From positions 1 to 64,000 of the forward strand of contig NZ_JAGQCY010000015.1 in assembly GCF_024346455.1 (NCBI RefSeq): DNA of 64,000 nucleotides. Reading direction: 5' to 3'. The translations under genes were made by a program, and so were the position numbers. A model generated the notes under the pieces. That model was not told where the DNA came from, did not search any database, and was given only the letters and a program-made list of their open reading frames with translations. Shown one piece after another: positions 44,410-53,464 of this stretch (its first letter is position 1; each line of letters opens with the position of its first letter). The stretch comes from Cyanobium sp. Aljojuca 7A6 (lineage in GTDB: Bacteria; Cyanobacteriota; Cyanobacteriia; PCC-6307; Cyanobiaceae).

Positions 44410-45441
44410 TCAGCCGGCGCAGAGCCGGTCCACGGCGGCCCGCAGCTGGCGCTGCTCGGACGGGGCATCGCGGGGATTGCCGGCCCGGTGCCCAAGGTCG
44501 GACTCCAGGACCTCGAAATGGGCTCCGCTGATCAGGGCGGCCTCGGCTCCGCAGTCCTCGGGGGTGAAGTAGAGGTCGTGGCGACCGGCGATCACGGTGG
44601 TGCTGGCCCGGATCCGTCCCAGGGCCGCGGCCAGGTCGGCCTCGGCGTCCCCCGAAGCGAGCCCCGCGGCGACGGCCACGTCGTTCGCCAGCCAGACGTC
44701 CAGCATCGCCAGCAGGTCGTGGGGGTCATGGCGGCGGTACGCCGGCAGCCAGGCCTCCTCCACATAGGCCTCGACGCTGGGGTAACCCAGCTGGTGATGG
44801 GCACCTCGGCGGTAGAAGGGCTGGCTGGCGGCCCAGCTGGCGTAGATCAGGGCAAAGGTGCGCAACCCCTGCTCCGGCGCGTCCCGGAAGCGGCGTCCAT
44901 CCCAGCTGGGGTCGGCGGTGAGGGCCTGGCGGAGGCTGAGCAGGAACACCCGGTTGTGGGGGGTGGTGCGCGCCGTGCCGCAGACACAACAGACCCGCTG
45001 GGTGCGCTCCGGCTCCAGCACCGCCCAGTGATAGGCCTGCTGGGCCCCCATCGACCAGCCGTAGATCAGGGCGGGGGAGGTCACCGCGAACACCTCCTCC
45101 AGCAGCCGGCGCTGGGCGGCCACGTTGTCGCGGTGATCGACGGGCCAGCGGCCGCCTGCCAGCGCTGGATCACCGGTGCTGGGGCTGCTGGAGCGGCCGT
45201 TGCCGAACTGGCTCACCAGCACCACGCACCAGCGCTCCGGATCGAGGATCGGACCCACCACCCAGTCGATGTCCTCGGGCCAGGCGCCATAGGAGCTGGG
45301 GTAGAGCACCAGGTTGGCGCGGTCCGCGGCCAGGGTTCCATAGACCCGGTAATCGAGCCAAGCGGCGGGCAGCAATCCCCCACCGGCGAGGGGGACATCC
45401 CCAAGCGCGAAGCGGCGCTGGGGAGCAAGGGTGGGTGGCAA
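44410..45441 (-). CDS. Alpha/beta-fold hydrolase (homoserine O-acetyltransferase-like)
   Basis: A 343-residue alpha/beta hydrolase of the MetX-like type. The nucleophile Ser is in IYGWSMGAQQAYHWA, the catalytic Asp in IAGRHDLYFTPEDC, and the His in LGHRAGNP. Upstream strands show LVLYPSSYGAW and VSQFGNGRSSSP. Many cyanobacterial and fungal members hydrolyse or transfer acyl groups on unknown substrates. It is 44 bp before the broken GlnT gene and 12 bp after a desaturase on the same strand, so the three may be an operon. Confidence 0.85.
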   Translation of the reverse strand: MPPTLAPQRRFALGDVPLAGGGLLPAAWLDYRVYGTLAADRANLVLYPSSYGAWPEDIDWVVGPILDPERWCVVLVSQFGNGRSSSPSTGDPALAGGRWPVDHRDNVAAQRRLLEEVFAVTSPALIYGWSMGAQQAYHWAVLEPERTQRVCCVCGTARTTPHNRVFLLSLRQALTADPSWDGRRFRDAPEQGLRTFALIYASWAASQPFYRRGAHHQLGYPSVEAYVEEAWLPAYRRHDPHDLLAMLDVWLANDVAVAAGLASGDAEADLAAALGRIRASTTVIAGRHDLYFTPEDCGAEAALISGAHFEVLESDLGHRAGNPRDAPSEQRQLRAAVDRLCAG

Positions 45442-45452
45442 GGGATCGGGAC

Positions 45453-46424
45453 TCAGGGGAGGGCGAGCCGGGCGGGGTCGCGTACGAAGGTTCGATGCAC
45501 GGCCAGATAACCCGGATCGAGGTGCACTTCATGGGGGGCCAGATGGCCGTGGGCCTCGGCGAGGGCGTGAAAAGGAAGGGAGGGGTACAGGTGGTGCTCG
45601 ACGTGGAACGGCATCTCCCACATCAGCCAGCGCAGGGGCGCCCAGGTGAGGGTGGTACGGGTGTTGCTGAGGCCGTCGCTGCCGGTGCTGCAGCCGCCGT
45701 GCTCGGCCATCAGCACGAAACGCAGCAGGGGCTGGCCGACGGCGAGGGGCAGCAGCCAGAACCAGAACAGGGCGCCGTTGGCCTGCCAGAGGGAGGCCGC
45801 CAGCAACACGGCGTAGACGGCGAACTGCAGCCGGATCGAGCGGGTGACCGCCGTCGCGGCCTCGACGGGGATGTAGGGCCTGCCGCCGAAGTCACCCCGC
45901 AGGCCGGCGGCGTGGCCACGGATCTTGCCGATCCACCAGGGCAGGCCGCTGAGCTCCAGCAGGTAGCTGGCCAGGGTGCTGGGGGGGGCTTGCTCCAGCT
46001 CGGGATCGAGGCCCGGCTGGTGGGTGAAGCGATGGTGCCACTGGTGGTAGCGGCGGTAGTGATCAGCGTTGTAGAAGCTCAGTACACCGGCCCACCAGGC
46101 CACGGCATCGTTGGCGTCCTTGCTGGCGAAGGCGGTGCGGTGACCGCACTCGTGCATGGCGCAGAAGCCGAACGCCAGGCTCCAGCCCAGCAGCAGCAGA
46201 CCCACCAGCCGCAGGGCCCAGAGGGCTGGGCTGGGCAGCTCGGGCAAGGCAGGGAAGCCCCAGAGCAAGGCGCCAACCGCCAGCAGGGTGAGATGGAAGC
46301 CGAGCTGCCGCCAACCTGGCCCATCGCGGCGCTCGTTGAGACGCTGCAACAGAGGGCCTGACAGCAACGGCGCGCCGGCTCCGGGGCCGGTCGCTGGTGG
46401 CGCGGAGGAGGGTGAAGCAGTCAC
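45453..46424 (-). CDS. Fatty acid desaturase family membrane protein
   Basis: About 323 residues from a GTG at 46424. Three histidine boxes of the membrane desaturase/hydroxylase superfamily: HECGH, HQWHHRFTH and HVEHH, with hydrophobic helices before and between them (LGFHLTLLAVGALLWG, LVGLLLLGWSLAFGF, FAVYAVLLAASLW). Substrate could be a fatty acid or carotenoid. The upstream part of the open frame to 46829 overlaps the divergent TIM-barrel gene and is not counted. The start codon is uncertain. Confidence 0.85.
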   Translation of the reverse strand: MTASPSSAPPATGPGAGAPLLSGPLLQRLNERRDGPGWRQLGFHLTLLAVGALLWGFPALPELPSPALWALRLVGLLLLGWSLAFGFCAMHECGHRTAFASKDANDAVAWWAGVLSFYNADHYRRYHQWHHRFTHQPGLDPELEQAPPSTLASYLLELSGLPWWIGKIRGHAAGLRGDFGGRPYIPVEAATAVTRSIRLQFAVYAVLLAASLWQANGALFWFWLLPLAVGQPLLRFVLMAEHGGCSTGSDGLSNTRTTLTWAPLRWLMWEMPFHVEHHLYPSLPFHALAEAHGHLAPHEVHLDPGYLAVHRTFVRDPARLALP

Positions 46425-46595
46425 GAAGGGGGCCGCTGGCCTGTGGACGTGGAAGACCAGGATCCACTGTCCCGCTCGCGGTCCGCCTGCCACCGTCCGT
46501 CGTGAACATTTGCCCCGGGCCTGGCGCCTGGTGGGCACGGTTACCGGTCCTCGCGGGGCGGCAGGGAAGAGTGGGACGCGCCTGAGGCGGGTCTG

Positions 46596-47456
46596 GTGAC
46601 GTCCCTTCTGTTTTTTTCCCTGTGGGGATTCCAAGGCTCCCTGGCCCTGGCTCTTGAGACGGCCGAGTGTGGTGGCTTCGATGGGCTGGAGCTGAACATC
46701 CGCCATCCCTGCCTGCTGGCCGACGCGGAAGGCCCCGCCCGCCTGCGGGATTCCGGCAGGCCCCTGGTGCTGGAGGTGGTGACCGGCGGCGGCTATGTGC
46801 CGGAGCTGGGCTGCACAGCGGAGCAACACCTGGCGGAGTTGGACGCGCTGCTGCGCGGCTGCGTCGGGTTACGGCCCCATCGGGTGACCGTGCTCACCGG
46901 CAGCGATGCCTGGCCGCTTGAACGACAACGCTCTTTTCTGGCTGAGGCGCTGGCGCTGGCGGAAGCCACCGGTCTGGCGGTGAGCTTCGAAACCCACCGA
47001 TCCCGCTGCCTGGGGATGCCCTGGACCATTGGCCCCCTGCTGGACGCCCTGCCCGGGCTGCGGCTCACGGCGGATCTCAGCCACTGGTGTGTTGTCGCCG
47101 AGCGGCTGATGACCCCGGAACTGGAGCCGGTCCAGGCGATGGCGGATCGGGTGGACCACATCCATGCCCGGGTGGGCCATGCCCAGGGTCCTCAGGTGTC
47201 CCACCCCTTCGCCCCCGAGCATGGCGAGGCGTTGGCGGCCCACCTGGCCTGCTGGCAACTGTTCAGCGAACGGGCCCTGAAGCGGGGGGCACCGCCGCCG
47301 AGCTTCACGCCCGAATTCGGTCCGGACGGCTACATGCCCACCCTGCCCTTCACCAACCAGCCGGTGGCCGATCTGCTGACGATCAATACCGCCATGGCCG
47401 GTTGGTTGCGTCGCCTTTTTCCAGCTGCAGCCGGCGATAGGATAGGTTCACAGTGA
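46596..47456 (+). CDS. Xylose-isomerase-like TIM-barrel protein
   Basis: A 286-residue protein of the AP endonuclease 2/xylose isomerase-like fold. Repeating barrel strands: FDGLELNIRHP, LVLEVVTGGGYVPELG, HRVTVLTGSDAW, VSFETHRSRCLG, LRLTADLSHWCVVAER and DHIHARVGHAQGPQ, with metal-binding Glu, His and Asp residues as in the family. The start is a GTG at 46596. It resembles sugar phosphate or hydroxypyruvate isomerase-like proteins; substrate unknown. Divergent from the desaturase. Confidence 0.82.
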   Translation: MTSLLFFSLWGFQGSLALALETAECGGFDGLELNIRHPCLLADAEGPARLRDSGRPLVLEVVTGGGYVPELGCTAEQHLAELDALLRGCVGLRPHRVTVLTGSDAWPLERQRSFLAEALALAEATGLAVSFETHRSRCLGMPWTIGPLLDALPGLRLTADLSHWCVVAERLMTPELEPVQAMADRVDHIHARVGHAQGPQVSHPFAPEHGEALAAHLACWQLFSERALKRGAPPPSFTPEFGPDGYMPTLPFTNQPVADLLTINTAMAGWLRRLFPAAAGDRIGSQ

Positions 47457-47458
47457 AC
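47446..47458. repeat. 13-bp palindrome GTTCAC-A-GTGAAC
   Basis: A perfect palindrome overlapping the stop codon of the TIM-barrel gene and lying 15 bp before the small gene at 47473. A possible operator; no regulator is indicated. Confidence 0.35.
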
Positions 47459-47472
47459 AGACTTAAGCCGTG

Positions 47473-47688
47473 ATGGACATGACGGAAGCTCCGATCGCAA
47501 CTCCTGCAGCCACCCTTTCCTCCGCAGGATCCGATCCTCGCCAGGCCGTGCTGGTCGCTTCCCTGCGCGCCCGCTACGCGATCGCCGATCAGCGCCAGGA
47601 TGCCGACGCCAAGCGCGCCTTGTTCAAGGAGGCCGTCTATCTGGGCATCCGCCCCGACGCGTACCAGGGCTCCAGCAGCGCCGCGTAG
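47473..47688 (+). CDS. Small hypothetical protein
   Basis: A 71-residue protein. The N-terminus is Ala/Pro/Thr-rich; the C-terminal part (RQAVLVASLRARYAIADQRQ, DADAKRALFKEAVYLGIRP) is amphipathic helix. Not recognised. Its last 52 bp overlap the 3' end of the Rieske oxygenase gene on the other strand. Several starts (GTG 47470, ATG 47473, ATG 47479) are possible. The ordered composition makes it plausible, not certain. Confidence 0.5.
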   Translation: MDMTEAPIATPAATLSSAGSDPRQAVLVASLRARYAIADQRQDADAKRALFKEAVYLGIRPDAYQGSSSAA

Positions 47689-48686
47689 ATCGCCTGCTGG
47701 TGCAGGATCCGGGCCTCCAGTCGGTGGGGAGGTCCCGTGCGGAATCCTTCGCCGTAGCCCCGCTGGGCGGATTCCACCAGGACGCGGTCTTCGGCCAGAA
47801 AGCTGACCATCTCCGCCATCAGAACGCCGCCTTCGCCCTTGCGGGCTTCCGGGCCCAGCAGCCACACCTGCATCGTGCAGCTTGTGAGGTTCTCAGGCAG
47901 AAACTGGATCAGGGCCAGCCGCCCGTCGGGCCACAGCAGCAGGTGGTTCCAGGGCGGCAGGCCGAAGGTGAGGAATTCGGTCTCCCCGTCCTGCCACGGG
48001 GTGGCCAGCAGATTGGCCCAGGTGCCGAAGCGGTGGCTGTAGTGGCGCACAGGGCCCTGCATCCTGTGCAAGGTGGTGGGATGGGCGATGGCGACGTGGT
48101 AGTCGTCGAGGGTGTTGTCGTGGGCGATCTTCCAGTTGCAGGCCAGCGTTTGCCTGTGAAAGGCCAGGGGCACCAGGGGCTGGCTGAGGGCTTTGGCGGC
48201 TTCCTGCAGGGGTAGATCCAGCTGGTCGTCGAGGGGGATCGGATCGGCCCCAAGGGCCACCCAGATCAGGGAGGCCCGCACCTGACAACCGAGCGCCTCA
48301 AGCGGCCAGGCGCCGCGATCGAACGGGTCGACGAACTCCGCTTCCCGGGCGGCCGCCAGCAGCGTGCCGCCCAGGTCGTAGGTCCAGCCGTGGTAGGGGC
48401 ACACCAGCCTGCGGCAGGCCACGGAGCCTTCGGTCGGCTCGTGGAAGGCCACGGCCCGGTGGGGACAGCGGTTGCGGAAGGCCCGCACGAGGCCGTCGCT
48501 GTCGTGGCAGAGCAGGACAGGAAGGCCCAGAAGCTCCAGCGCCCGCACGTGCCCGGGCGGCAGATCGGCGGCGGCGGCGACGGGATGCCAGAAGCGGGTG
48601 GCGACGTGCTGGCGCTCGAGGGCGGCCACGGCTTCGGAGCGGTAAAGCTCTGGCGGCAGAAAGGCGGCTGCGGGGGCGGAATCCAT
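47637..48686 (-). CDS. Rieske non-heme iron oxygenase, alpha subunit
   Basis: A 349-residue oxygenase. The Rieske [2Fe-2S] ligands are CPHRA and CPYHGW (Cys-x-His ... Cys-x-x-His). The mononuclear iron site is NWKIAHDNTLDDYHVAIAHP with the two His, and the facial carboxylate is probably the Asp in LAEDRVLVE. Size and motif spacing are those of single-component alpha subunits that do N- or O-demethylation or hydroxylate choline/carnitine-like substrates. It starts 10 bp after the ABC ATPase gene and ends the guanidine operon. No reductase is adjacent; cellular ferredoxin could supply electrons. Substrate unknown. Confidence 0.9.
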   Translation of the reverse strand: MDSAPAAAFLPPELYRSEAVAALERQHVATRFWHPVAAAADLPPGHVRALELLGLPVLLCHDSDGLVRAFRNRCPHRAVAFHEPTEGSVACRRLVCPYHGWTYDLGGTLLAAAREAEFVDPFDRGAWPLEALGCQVRASLIWVALGADPIPLDDQLDLPLQEAAKALSQPLVPLAFHRQTLACNWKIAHDNTLDDYHVAIAHPTTLHRMQGPVRHYSHRFGTWANLLATPWQDGETEFLTFGLPPWNHLLLWPDGRLALIQFLPENLTSCTMQVWLLGPEARKGEGGVLMAEMVSFLAEDRVLVESAQRGYGEGFRTGPPHRLEARILHQQAIYAALLEPWYASGRMPR

Positions 48687-48696
48687 CGAAGAGCGC

Positions 48697-49464
48697 TCAG
48701 AGCAGGGAGCCATCCAGGCTGCGTAGGCGGCCCGCGAGCTCCTCGCGCAGCTCAAGAAAGGGTTGGGACACCCGCAGGTGGCGCAGATCGGAACGGTCCA
48801 GCCGCACGTCGACGCTGTGAACGATCCTGCCGGGTCGCGGCGCCATAATGTGCACCGTGCCGGCGAGAAGCAGGGCTTCCTCGATGTCGTGGGTGATCAG
48901 CAGGGCCGTGAGCCCCGTGGTCTTCCAGAGGTCTTGCAGGAATTCCTGCATCGATTCTCTGATCTGCAGATCGAGGGCCCCGAAGGGTTCGTCCAGGAGC
49001 AGAACCTTCGGCTCGGTGGCCAGGGCCCGGGCGATCGCCACCCGCTGCTGCATGCCCCCGGAGAGTTCCCTCGGCAGCAGCCGGGCCGCATCGGCCAGCC
49101 CGACCACGTCGAGGAAGTAGGAGGTCCGCTCCCGGATCTCCGCCTTCCCCCTGCCCTGGAGCGACAGGCCGAAGGCGACGTTCTGGGCCGCCGTGAGCCA
49201 GGGGTAGAGGCTGTATTTCTGGAACACCATGCCCCGGTCGGAGCCGGGGCGCTGGACCAGCTCGCCGTCGAGGTGGATGGTGCCCTCGCTGGGCTGCTCC
49301 AGACCGGCGATCAGGCGCATCACGGTGGATTTCCCGGACCCCGAACTCCCCACCAGGGCCATGAACTGACCCGAAACCAACTCAAAACTGATGTCCTGGA
49401 GCACGAGCTTGCAATCCCGGCCATCACCGAAGCTCTTGGAAACCTGGGAAACCTGAAGGTGCAT
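48697..49464 (-). CDS. ABC transporter ATPase, guanidine-operon uptake system
   Basis: A 255-residue ATPase of the nitrate/taurine/sulfonate class. Walker A GSSGSGKSTVMRLIAGLEQP, signature LSGGMQQRVAIARAL, Walker B KVLLLDEPFGALD and the switch His in LLITHDIEEALLLA. It energises the permease five bases upstream. In Synechocystis a transporter of this class forms part of the guanidine-use cluster (sll1080-sll1082), so the likely cargo is guanidine or a related cation. Confidence 0.92.
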   Translation of the reverse strand: MHLQVSQVSKSFGDGRDCKLVLQDISFELVSGQFMALVGSSGSGKSTVMRLIAGLEQPSEGTIHLDGELVQRPGSDRGMVFQKYSLYPWLTAAQNVAFGLSLQGRGKAEIRERTSYFLDVVGLADAARLLPRELSGGMQQRVAIARALATEPKVLLLDEPFGALDLQIRESMQEFLQDLWKTTGLTALLITHDIEEALLLAGTVHIMAPRPGRIVHSVDVRLDRSDLRHLRVSQPFLELREELAGRLRSLDGSLL

Positions 49465-49469
49465 GGTGT

Positions 49470-50246
49470 TCAGTTGGCCCAGGAACAGGCCCGTCGCATC
49501 AGGAAACGGAAGCCAAGATCGATGATCAAGCCGATCAAGCCGATCACGATGAGGCCGAAGAAGATCTCATCGGTGCGCAGGAATCTCTGGGCCAGGCTGA
49601 TGCGTTTGCCCAAGCCTTCGTTGGCCGCCACCAGTTCAGCGACGATCACGAGATTCCAGGCCGAGGCCATGTTGATCCGGTAGGTGTCGAGCACCTGGGG
49701 CGCGATGAAGGGCGCCACCACCCTGGTGAGGATCGGTAAGCCCCGGCCCCCCAGGGTAAGGGCCGTTTCCACCAGTTCGGAAGGAACGAACTTCACCGCG
49801 TCCATGATCATCAGGGTGTTGAAGAAAAAGGTGCCGATGAAGATGAGCATCACCTTCGGCAGTTCTTCAAGACCGAAGTAAATGATCAGCAGGGGAATGA
49901 AGGCCGGCGCCGGCATGTACCGGATCAGAGCCATGAGCGGCTCCAGGAAGTGGCAGATCTTCCGGTTGGTGCCCATGGCGATGCCGATCGGCAGGGCCAG
50001 CCCTGCAGAGATCATGAATCCCAGGAAGACTCTCCGGACGCTGGCCACCGCATCGGCCACCAGGATTCCTTGCTGAAATTGGTCGCTGCCCGCCAACCAC
50101 ACTGCCCTTGGCCCAGGCAGGAAGAGCTTGTCGACCATGCCGCTGGAGGTGACCAGCCACCACGCCACAAAGACCGTGAGGATGCCGAGCACCCCCAGAA
50201 CCCAGGGGTGGGAGAAGAAGCGCCGCAGGGGGGGAGACCAGACCAT
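49470..50246 (-). CDS. ABC transporter permease, guanidine-operon uptake system
   Basis: About 258 residues from ATG 50246 (a TTG at 50255 overlapping the previous stop is the alternative). Six membrane helices and the cytoplasmic coupling loop typical of the SsuC/TauC/NrtB class: ALTLGGRGLPILTRVVAPFI, which corresponds to the EAA motif. It lies between the binding protein and the ATPase with gaps of a few bases. Confidence 0.92.
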   Translation of the reverse strand: MVWSPPLRRFFSHPWVLGVLGILTVFVAWWLVTSSGMVDKLFLPGPRAVWLAGSDQFQQGILVADAVASVRRVFLGFMISAGLALPIGIAMGTNRKICHFLEPLMALIRYMPAPAFIPLLIIYFGLEELPKVMLIFIGTFFFNTLMIMDAVKFVPSELVETALTLGGRGLPILTRVVAPFIAPQVLDTYRINMASAWNLVIVAELVAANEGLGKRISLAQRFLRTDEIFFGLIVIGLIGLIIDLGFRFLMRRACSWAN

Positions 50247-50251
50247 GGTGG

Positions 50252-51262
50252 TCAAGGGGCGTTGTCGACGAACTGGGAATTCAGCAGATTGGTCAGGTCA
50301 GGCTTGCTCTTGGCCAGACCCGTATCCACCAGGAACGCGCTGATCTGCTCGGCGGCATAGGGAAGAGAGAGCATCGTGGTACCAGGTTTGAAGTTGCTGC
50401 GGTTTTCCTCGAGGGTCTGAATCGTGGTGCCGGCGTTGTACTCCTTGAATTCCGCCTCGCTGACACCGGCGCGCTCCACAAGGATCGGCAGGGTGCCGGC
50501 GGGATCGTCCTTGATGGTCTTGAGCGTGGCAAACCAGGCATTGACGATCTTCTGGACTTTCTCGGGATTGTTGGCGACGAAGTCCGTGCGGCAGACGAGC
50601 AGATCGCTGATCGCACCGGGATGGTCCTTGGAGGTGGCCAGGGCCCGGCTGCCTGGACGCTTCAGGGCCTGGGTGGTGAAGGGGGCATAGACGCCCGCCG
50701 CATCCACCCTGCCGGCGGCGAAGGCCGCGGCAGCGGCGCCGGTTTCCAGGGGGACAAAGGTGATGTCCTTGGCGGAAAGACCCGCGTCCTTGAGCACTTT
50801 CAACAGCAGGAAGTGGTCGACCGTGCCTTCTTCGGCGGCAACCTTCTTGCCCTTCAGGCCTGGAATCGAGGTGATTTCCGCGGCGGCGATGATCTGGTCA
50901 TTGCCTGTGGAGAAATCGTTCTGGAGTACGACCTGCAGATCCGCTCCGCCAGCCACGGAACTGATGGTGTCGTTCAGGGTCTGGCTGTTGCAGTCGAGCT
51001 GGCCAGCGTTGAGGGCGTTGATCGAGTCGAGGTAGCCGTCAAACCATTGCATGGAGGCCGCGACGCCTTCCCCCTTGAACAGCTCCTTGACTTCGGTGAC
51101 CTTCCAGGGGAACCATCCCGGCCAGGCGCTGTAGCCGATTTTCACGGGCGCTTCCTGGCTCACCGGTTGCTGGCAACCTGCCAGGAGTCCTCCCCCGAGG
51201 GTGGCGACCAAAACGATGGAAAGGGCCCGGCGTTGACGACGGAACAAAGAGAGTTTCAACAT
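50252..51262 (-). CDS. ABC transporter substrate-binding lipoprotein, guanidine-operon uptake system
   Basis: A 336-residue binding protein of the NMT1/SsuA-like class. Lipoprotein signal with lipobox LLAGC at residues about 25-30. The mature part has KIGYSAWPGWFPW, DGYLDSINALNAGQLDCNSQ, SIPGLKGKKVAAEEGTVDHF and AFAAGRVDAAGVYAPF. Aromatic residues (Tyr, Trp, Trp, Phe, Trp) early in the first lobe suit binding a flat cation such as guanidinium. It follows the GlnT-type gene after 128 bp, which may hold a second promoter. Confidence 0.92.
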   Translation of the reverse strand: MLKLSLFRRQRRALSIVLVATLGGGLLAGCQQPVSQEAPVKIGYSAWPGWFPWKVTEVKELFKGEGVAASMQWFDGYLDSINALNAGQLDCNSQTLNDTISSVAGGADLQVVLQNDFSTGNDQIIAAAEITSIPGLKGKKVAAEEGTVDHFLLLKVLKDAGLSAKDITFVPLETGAAAAAFAAGRVDAAGVYAPFTTQALKRPGSRALATSKDHPGAISDLLVCRTDFVANNPEKVQKIVNAWFATLKTIKDDPAGTLPILVERAGVSEAEFKEYNAGTTIQTLEENRSNFKPGTTMLSLPYAAEQISAFLVDTGLAKSKPDLTNLLNSQFVDNAP

Positions 51263-51390
51263 CAGTAAAATCGGGTAAAGGGATGGGCCTGGAGGAGGGG
51301 GGATCGAGGCTGACTTCAGCGTTTTGGACGATCACTTCGAGCGATGGTGTTCGAGGTGGGGTGATCGTTGGAGCGCCTATGGAGAGGGGG

Positions 51391-52755
51391 TCAGAAGAAC
51401 TCCAGATAACGTTGCTGTTCCCATTCGGAAACCGCAGAGTGATAGGACTCCCACTCTTCACGTTTGTAGGTGATAAACGACTTGAACATGGCATCACCGA
51501 ATACGCTTTCAGCAAGTGGATCCCGGGCGAAGGCATCGACGGCCTCACCGAGGGTTCGGGGCAGCATGGTCAGGCCCCGTTCGGCGCGTTCCGCTGCGCT
51601 GAGTGTGTAGGCATTCACCAGATTGGGTGCCCCGGGATCGAGTTCTTCTCGGATCCCCTCCAGCCCAGCCGCGAGCATCAGGGCGGCGCCAAGATAGGGG
51701 TTGCAGGAGATGTCGGCGGCACGGCATTCCACCCTTCCCCCTGGTGAGGGAATCCGTAGCATGTTGGTGCGGTTGTTATTGCCGTAGCAAACGAAGACCG
51801 GTGCCCAGGTGAATCCCGACATGCTTCCCTGGGCTACCAGCCGCTTGTAGCTGTTGACCGTCGGAGCGATCACCGCGCAGATGGCGGGCGCATGGCGGAG
51901 CACGCCGGCGATGAAGTGTTCGGCCAGCCGGGTGACTTTCCCCGGCGTGGCTTCGGGGGTCGCGAACAGGTTGGCGCCCGTCTGTCCATCCGCCAGGGAC
52001 ATGTTGAAGTGGGCGCCGCTGCCGGTTCGATCGCCGAAGGGCTTGGGCATGAACGTGGCCAGCAGGCCGTGACGATGGGCGATCTCCTTGGCCATCAGCT
52101 TGAAGAAAGTCAGCCGATCGGCCATGGTGAGGACCTCGGCGTAGTCGAAGTCGGTCTCGAACTGGCCAGGGCCATCTTCGTGATCGAAGGAATAGACGCC
52201 CCAGCCAAGATCGTTCATCGCCTGCACCAGTTCGCCCAGCCAGGGCAGGTTGTCGAGCAGGCCGCGCACGTCGTAGGCGGGTTTGTCGAGGGTGTCGCGA
52301 TCGCTGTAGGGAACCCAGCCGCCCGCCGCCCCTTTCTTGAGCACGAAGAACTCGGTCTCGATGCCGAGGTTGAAGCGGAAGCCCATCGCAGCGGCCTCCT
52401 GGCGGACACGGCCAAGGATGTGGCGGCTGCAGGCCCCAAAGGGCTGGCCGTGCAGATGCAGGTCACTGGCGAACCAGGCCACCTCCCGTTGCCACGGCAG
52501 CACTGTGACACTGGCTGGATCGGGCACGGCGGCCACCTCGTCGTCGCTGACCTCCTGGGGGACCCCGTCGAGGGCCGCCCCGGTGAACAGTTCGGAGCCG
52601 GCCATCATCTGGGCCAGGTGCTCGAGGGGCACGGCCTTGGCCTTGCTCACCCCGTGCAGATCCACGAAGCTCGCCAGGGCGTAGCGGACGCCCTTGGCCC
52701 GCAGGTCGGCCTGCAGCGCTGTGGTCGGGTCGGAGGCAGGATGCTGGTGGCTCAT
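51391..52755 (-). CDS. glnT: GlnT-type glutamine-synthetase family ligase in the guanidine operon
   Basis: A 454-residue ligase of the GS superfamily (GlnT/gamma-glutamylmethylamide synthetase type). N-terminal SFVDLHGVSKAKAVP, metal-binding LGIETEFFVLKKG, VYSFDHEDGPGQFETDF, GDRTGSGAHFNMSLADG, substrate loop YGNNNRTNMLRIP and VECRAADISCNPY. It joins an amine or ammonia to glutamate using ATP. It is one base from the HypB-like gene, inside the guanidine operon, where the Synechocystis cluster has none. It could capture ammonia from guanidine and urea hydrolysis, or a methylamine-type product. Paralogue of the broken gene at 43119. Confidence 0.9.
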   Translation of the reverse strand: MSHQHPASDPTTALQADLRAKGVRYALASFVDLHGVSKAKAVPLEHLAQMMAGSELFTGAALDGVPQEVSDDEVAAVPDPASVTVLPWQREVAWFASDLHLHGQPFGACSRHILGRVRQEAAAMGFRFNLGIETEFFVLKKGAAGGWVPYSDRDTLDKPAYDVRGLLDNLPWLGELVQAMNDLGWGVYSFDHEDGPGQFETDFDYAEVLTMADRLTFFKLMAKEIAHRHGLLATFMPKPFGDRTGSGAHFNMSLADGQTGANLFATPEATPGKVTRLAEHFIAGVLRHAPAICAVIAPTVNSYKRLVAQGSMSGFTWAPVFVCYGNNNRTNMLRIPSPGGRVECRAADISCNPYLGAALMLAAGLEGIREELDPGAPNLVNAYTLSAAERAERGLTMLPRTLGEAVDAFARDPLAESVFGDAMFKSFITYKREEWESYHSAVSEWEQQRYLEFF

Positions 52756-52756
52756 C

Positions 52757-53458
52757 TCAGGCGTGGATCAGGGCGGGGGGGCTTTGGACGGCGTTCAGCT
52801 GTGTTCCGAGCCAGTCGTGCCAGGCGTCGAAGCCCTCGCCGCTGGTGGCGGAGAGGCGGAACACGGCGGTGTGGGGATTCACCTGGCGGATGTGGGTTTC
52901 GATCCGCTCCACATCCACCGGCAGGTGGGGCAGCAGATCCACCTTCGTGATCAGGACGCAATCGGCTTCCCGGAACATCACCGGGTATTTGAGCGGCTTG
53001 TCGTCACCCTCGGTGACGCTCAGGAGCGCCACCTTGCGGTGCTCACCGATGGCGAATTCGGCGGGGCAGACCAGGTTGCCGACGTTCTCCACCCAAAGCA
53101 GATCCAGTTCGGCCGGATCCAGCCGCTGCTGCAGGAGTTTCAACCCGCCGCTCACCATGGCCGCATCGAGATGGCAGGCGCGGCCGGTGGTGATCGGCAC
53201 GACCGGAATCCCGACGGCCCCCAGTCGCTCGGCATCGAGCAGGGTGGTCATGTCGCCTTCGAGCACGGCCATCGCCCAGCGGCTGGAGAGGGCGGCGAGG
53301 CTGCGCTCCAGCAGGGACGTCTTGCCGGCCCCGGGGCTGCTCATCACGTTGAGGCAGAGCAGGTTCCAGGCGTCGAAATGGGCGCGGTTGTGGTCGGCCC
53401 GGTGCTGGTTGGCCGCCAGCAGGTTGAGGCCGAGGTTGTCTTCGAGGGGCATGTGCAT
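52757..53458 (-). CDS. HypB-like nickel-insertion GTPase for guanidine hydrolase
   Basis: A 233-residue GTPase of the HypB/UreG class. P-loop [18 protein letters not shown], switch [28 protein letters not shown] with the nickel-type Cys, and base-recognition [10 protein letters not shown]. The position after a HypA-like gene and a GdmH-like gene, with no hydrogenase genes, matches the accessory proteins (GhaB in Synechocystis, sll1079) that load Ni2+ into guanidine hydrolase. The His-rich N-terminus of hydrogenase HypB is short here. Confidence 0.9.
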   Translation of the reverse strand: MHMPLEDNLGLNLLAANQHRADHNRAHFDAWNLLCLNVMSSPGAGKTSLLERSLAALSSRWAMAVLEGDMTTLLDAERLGAVGIPVVPITTGRACHLDAAMVSGGLKLLQQRLDPAELDLLWVENVGNLVCPAEFAIGEHRKVALLSVTEGDDKPLKYPVMFREADCVLITKVDLLPHLPVDVERIETHIRQVNPHTAVFRLSATSGEGFDAWHDWLGTQLNAVQSPPALIHA

Positions 53459-53464
53459 GGCGGC

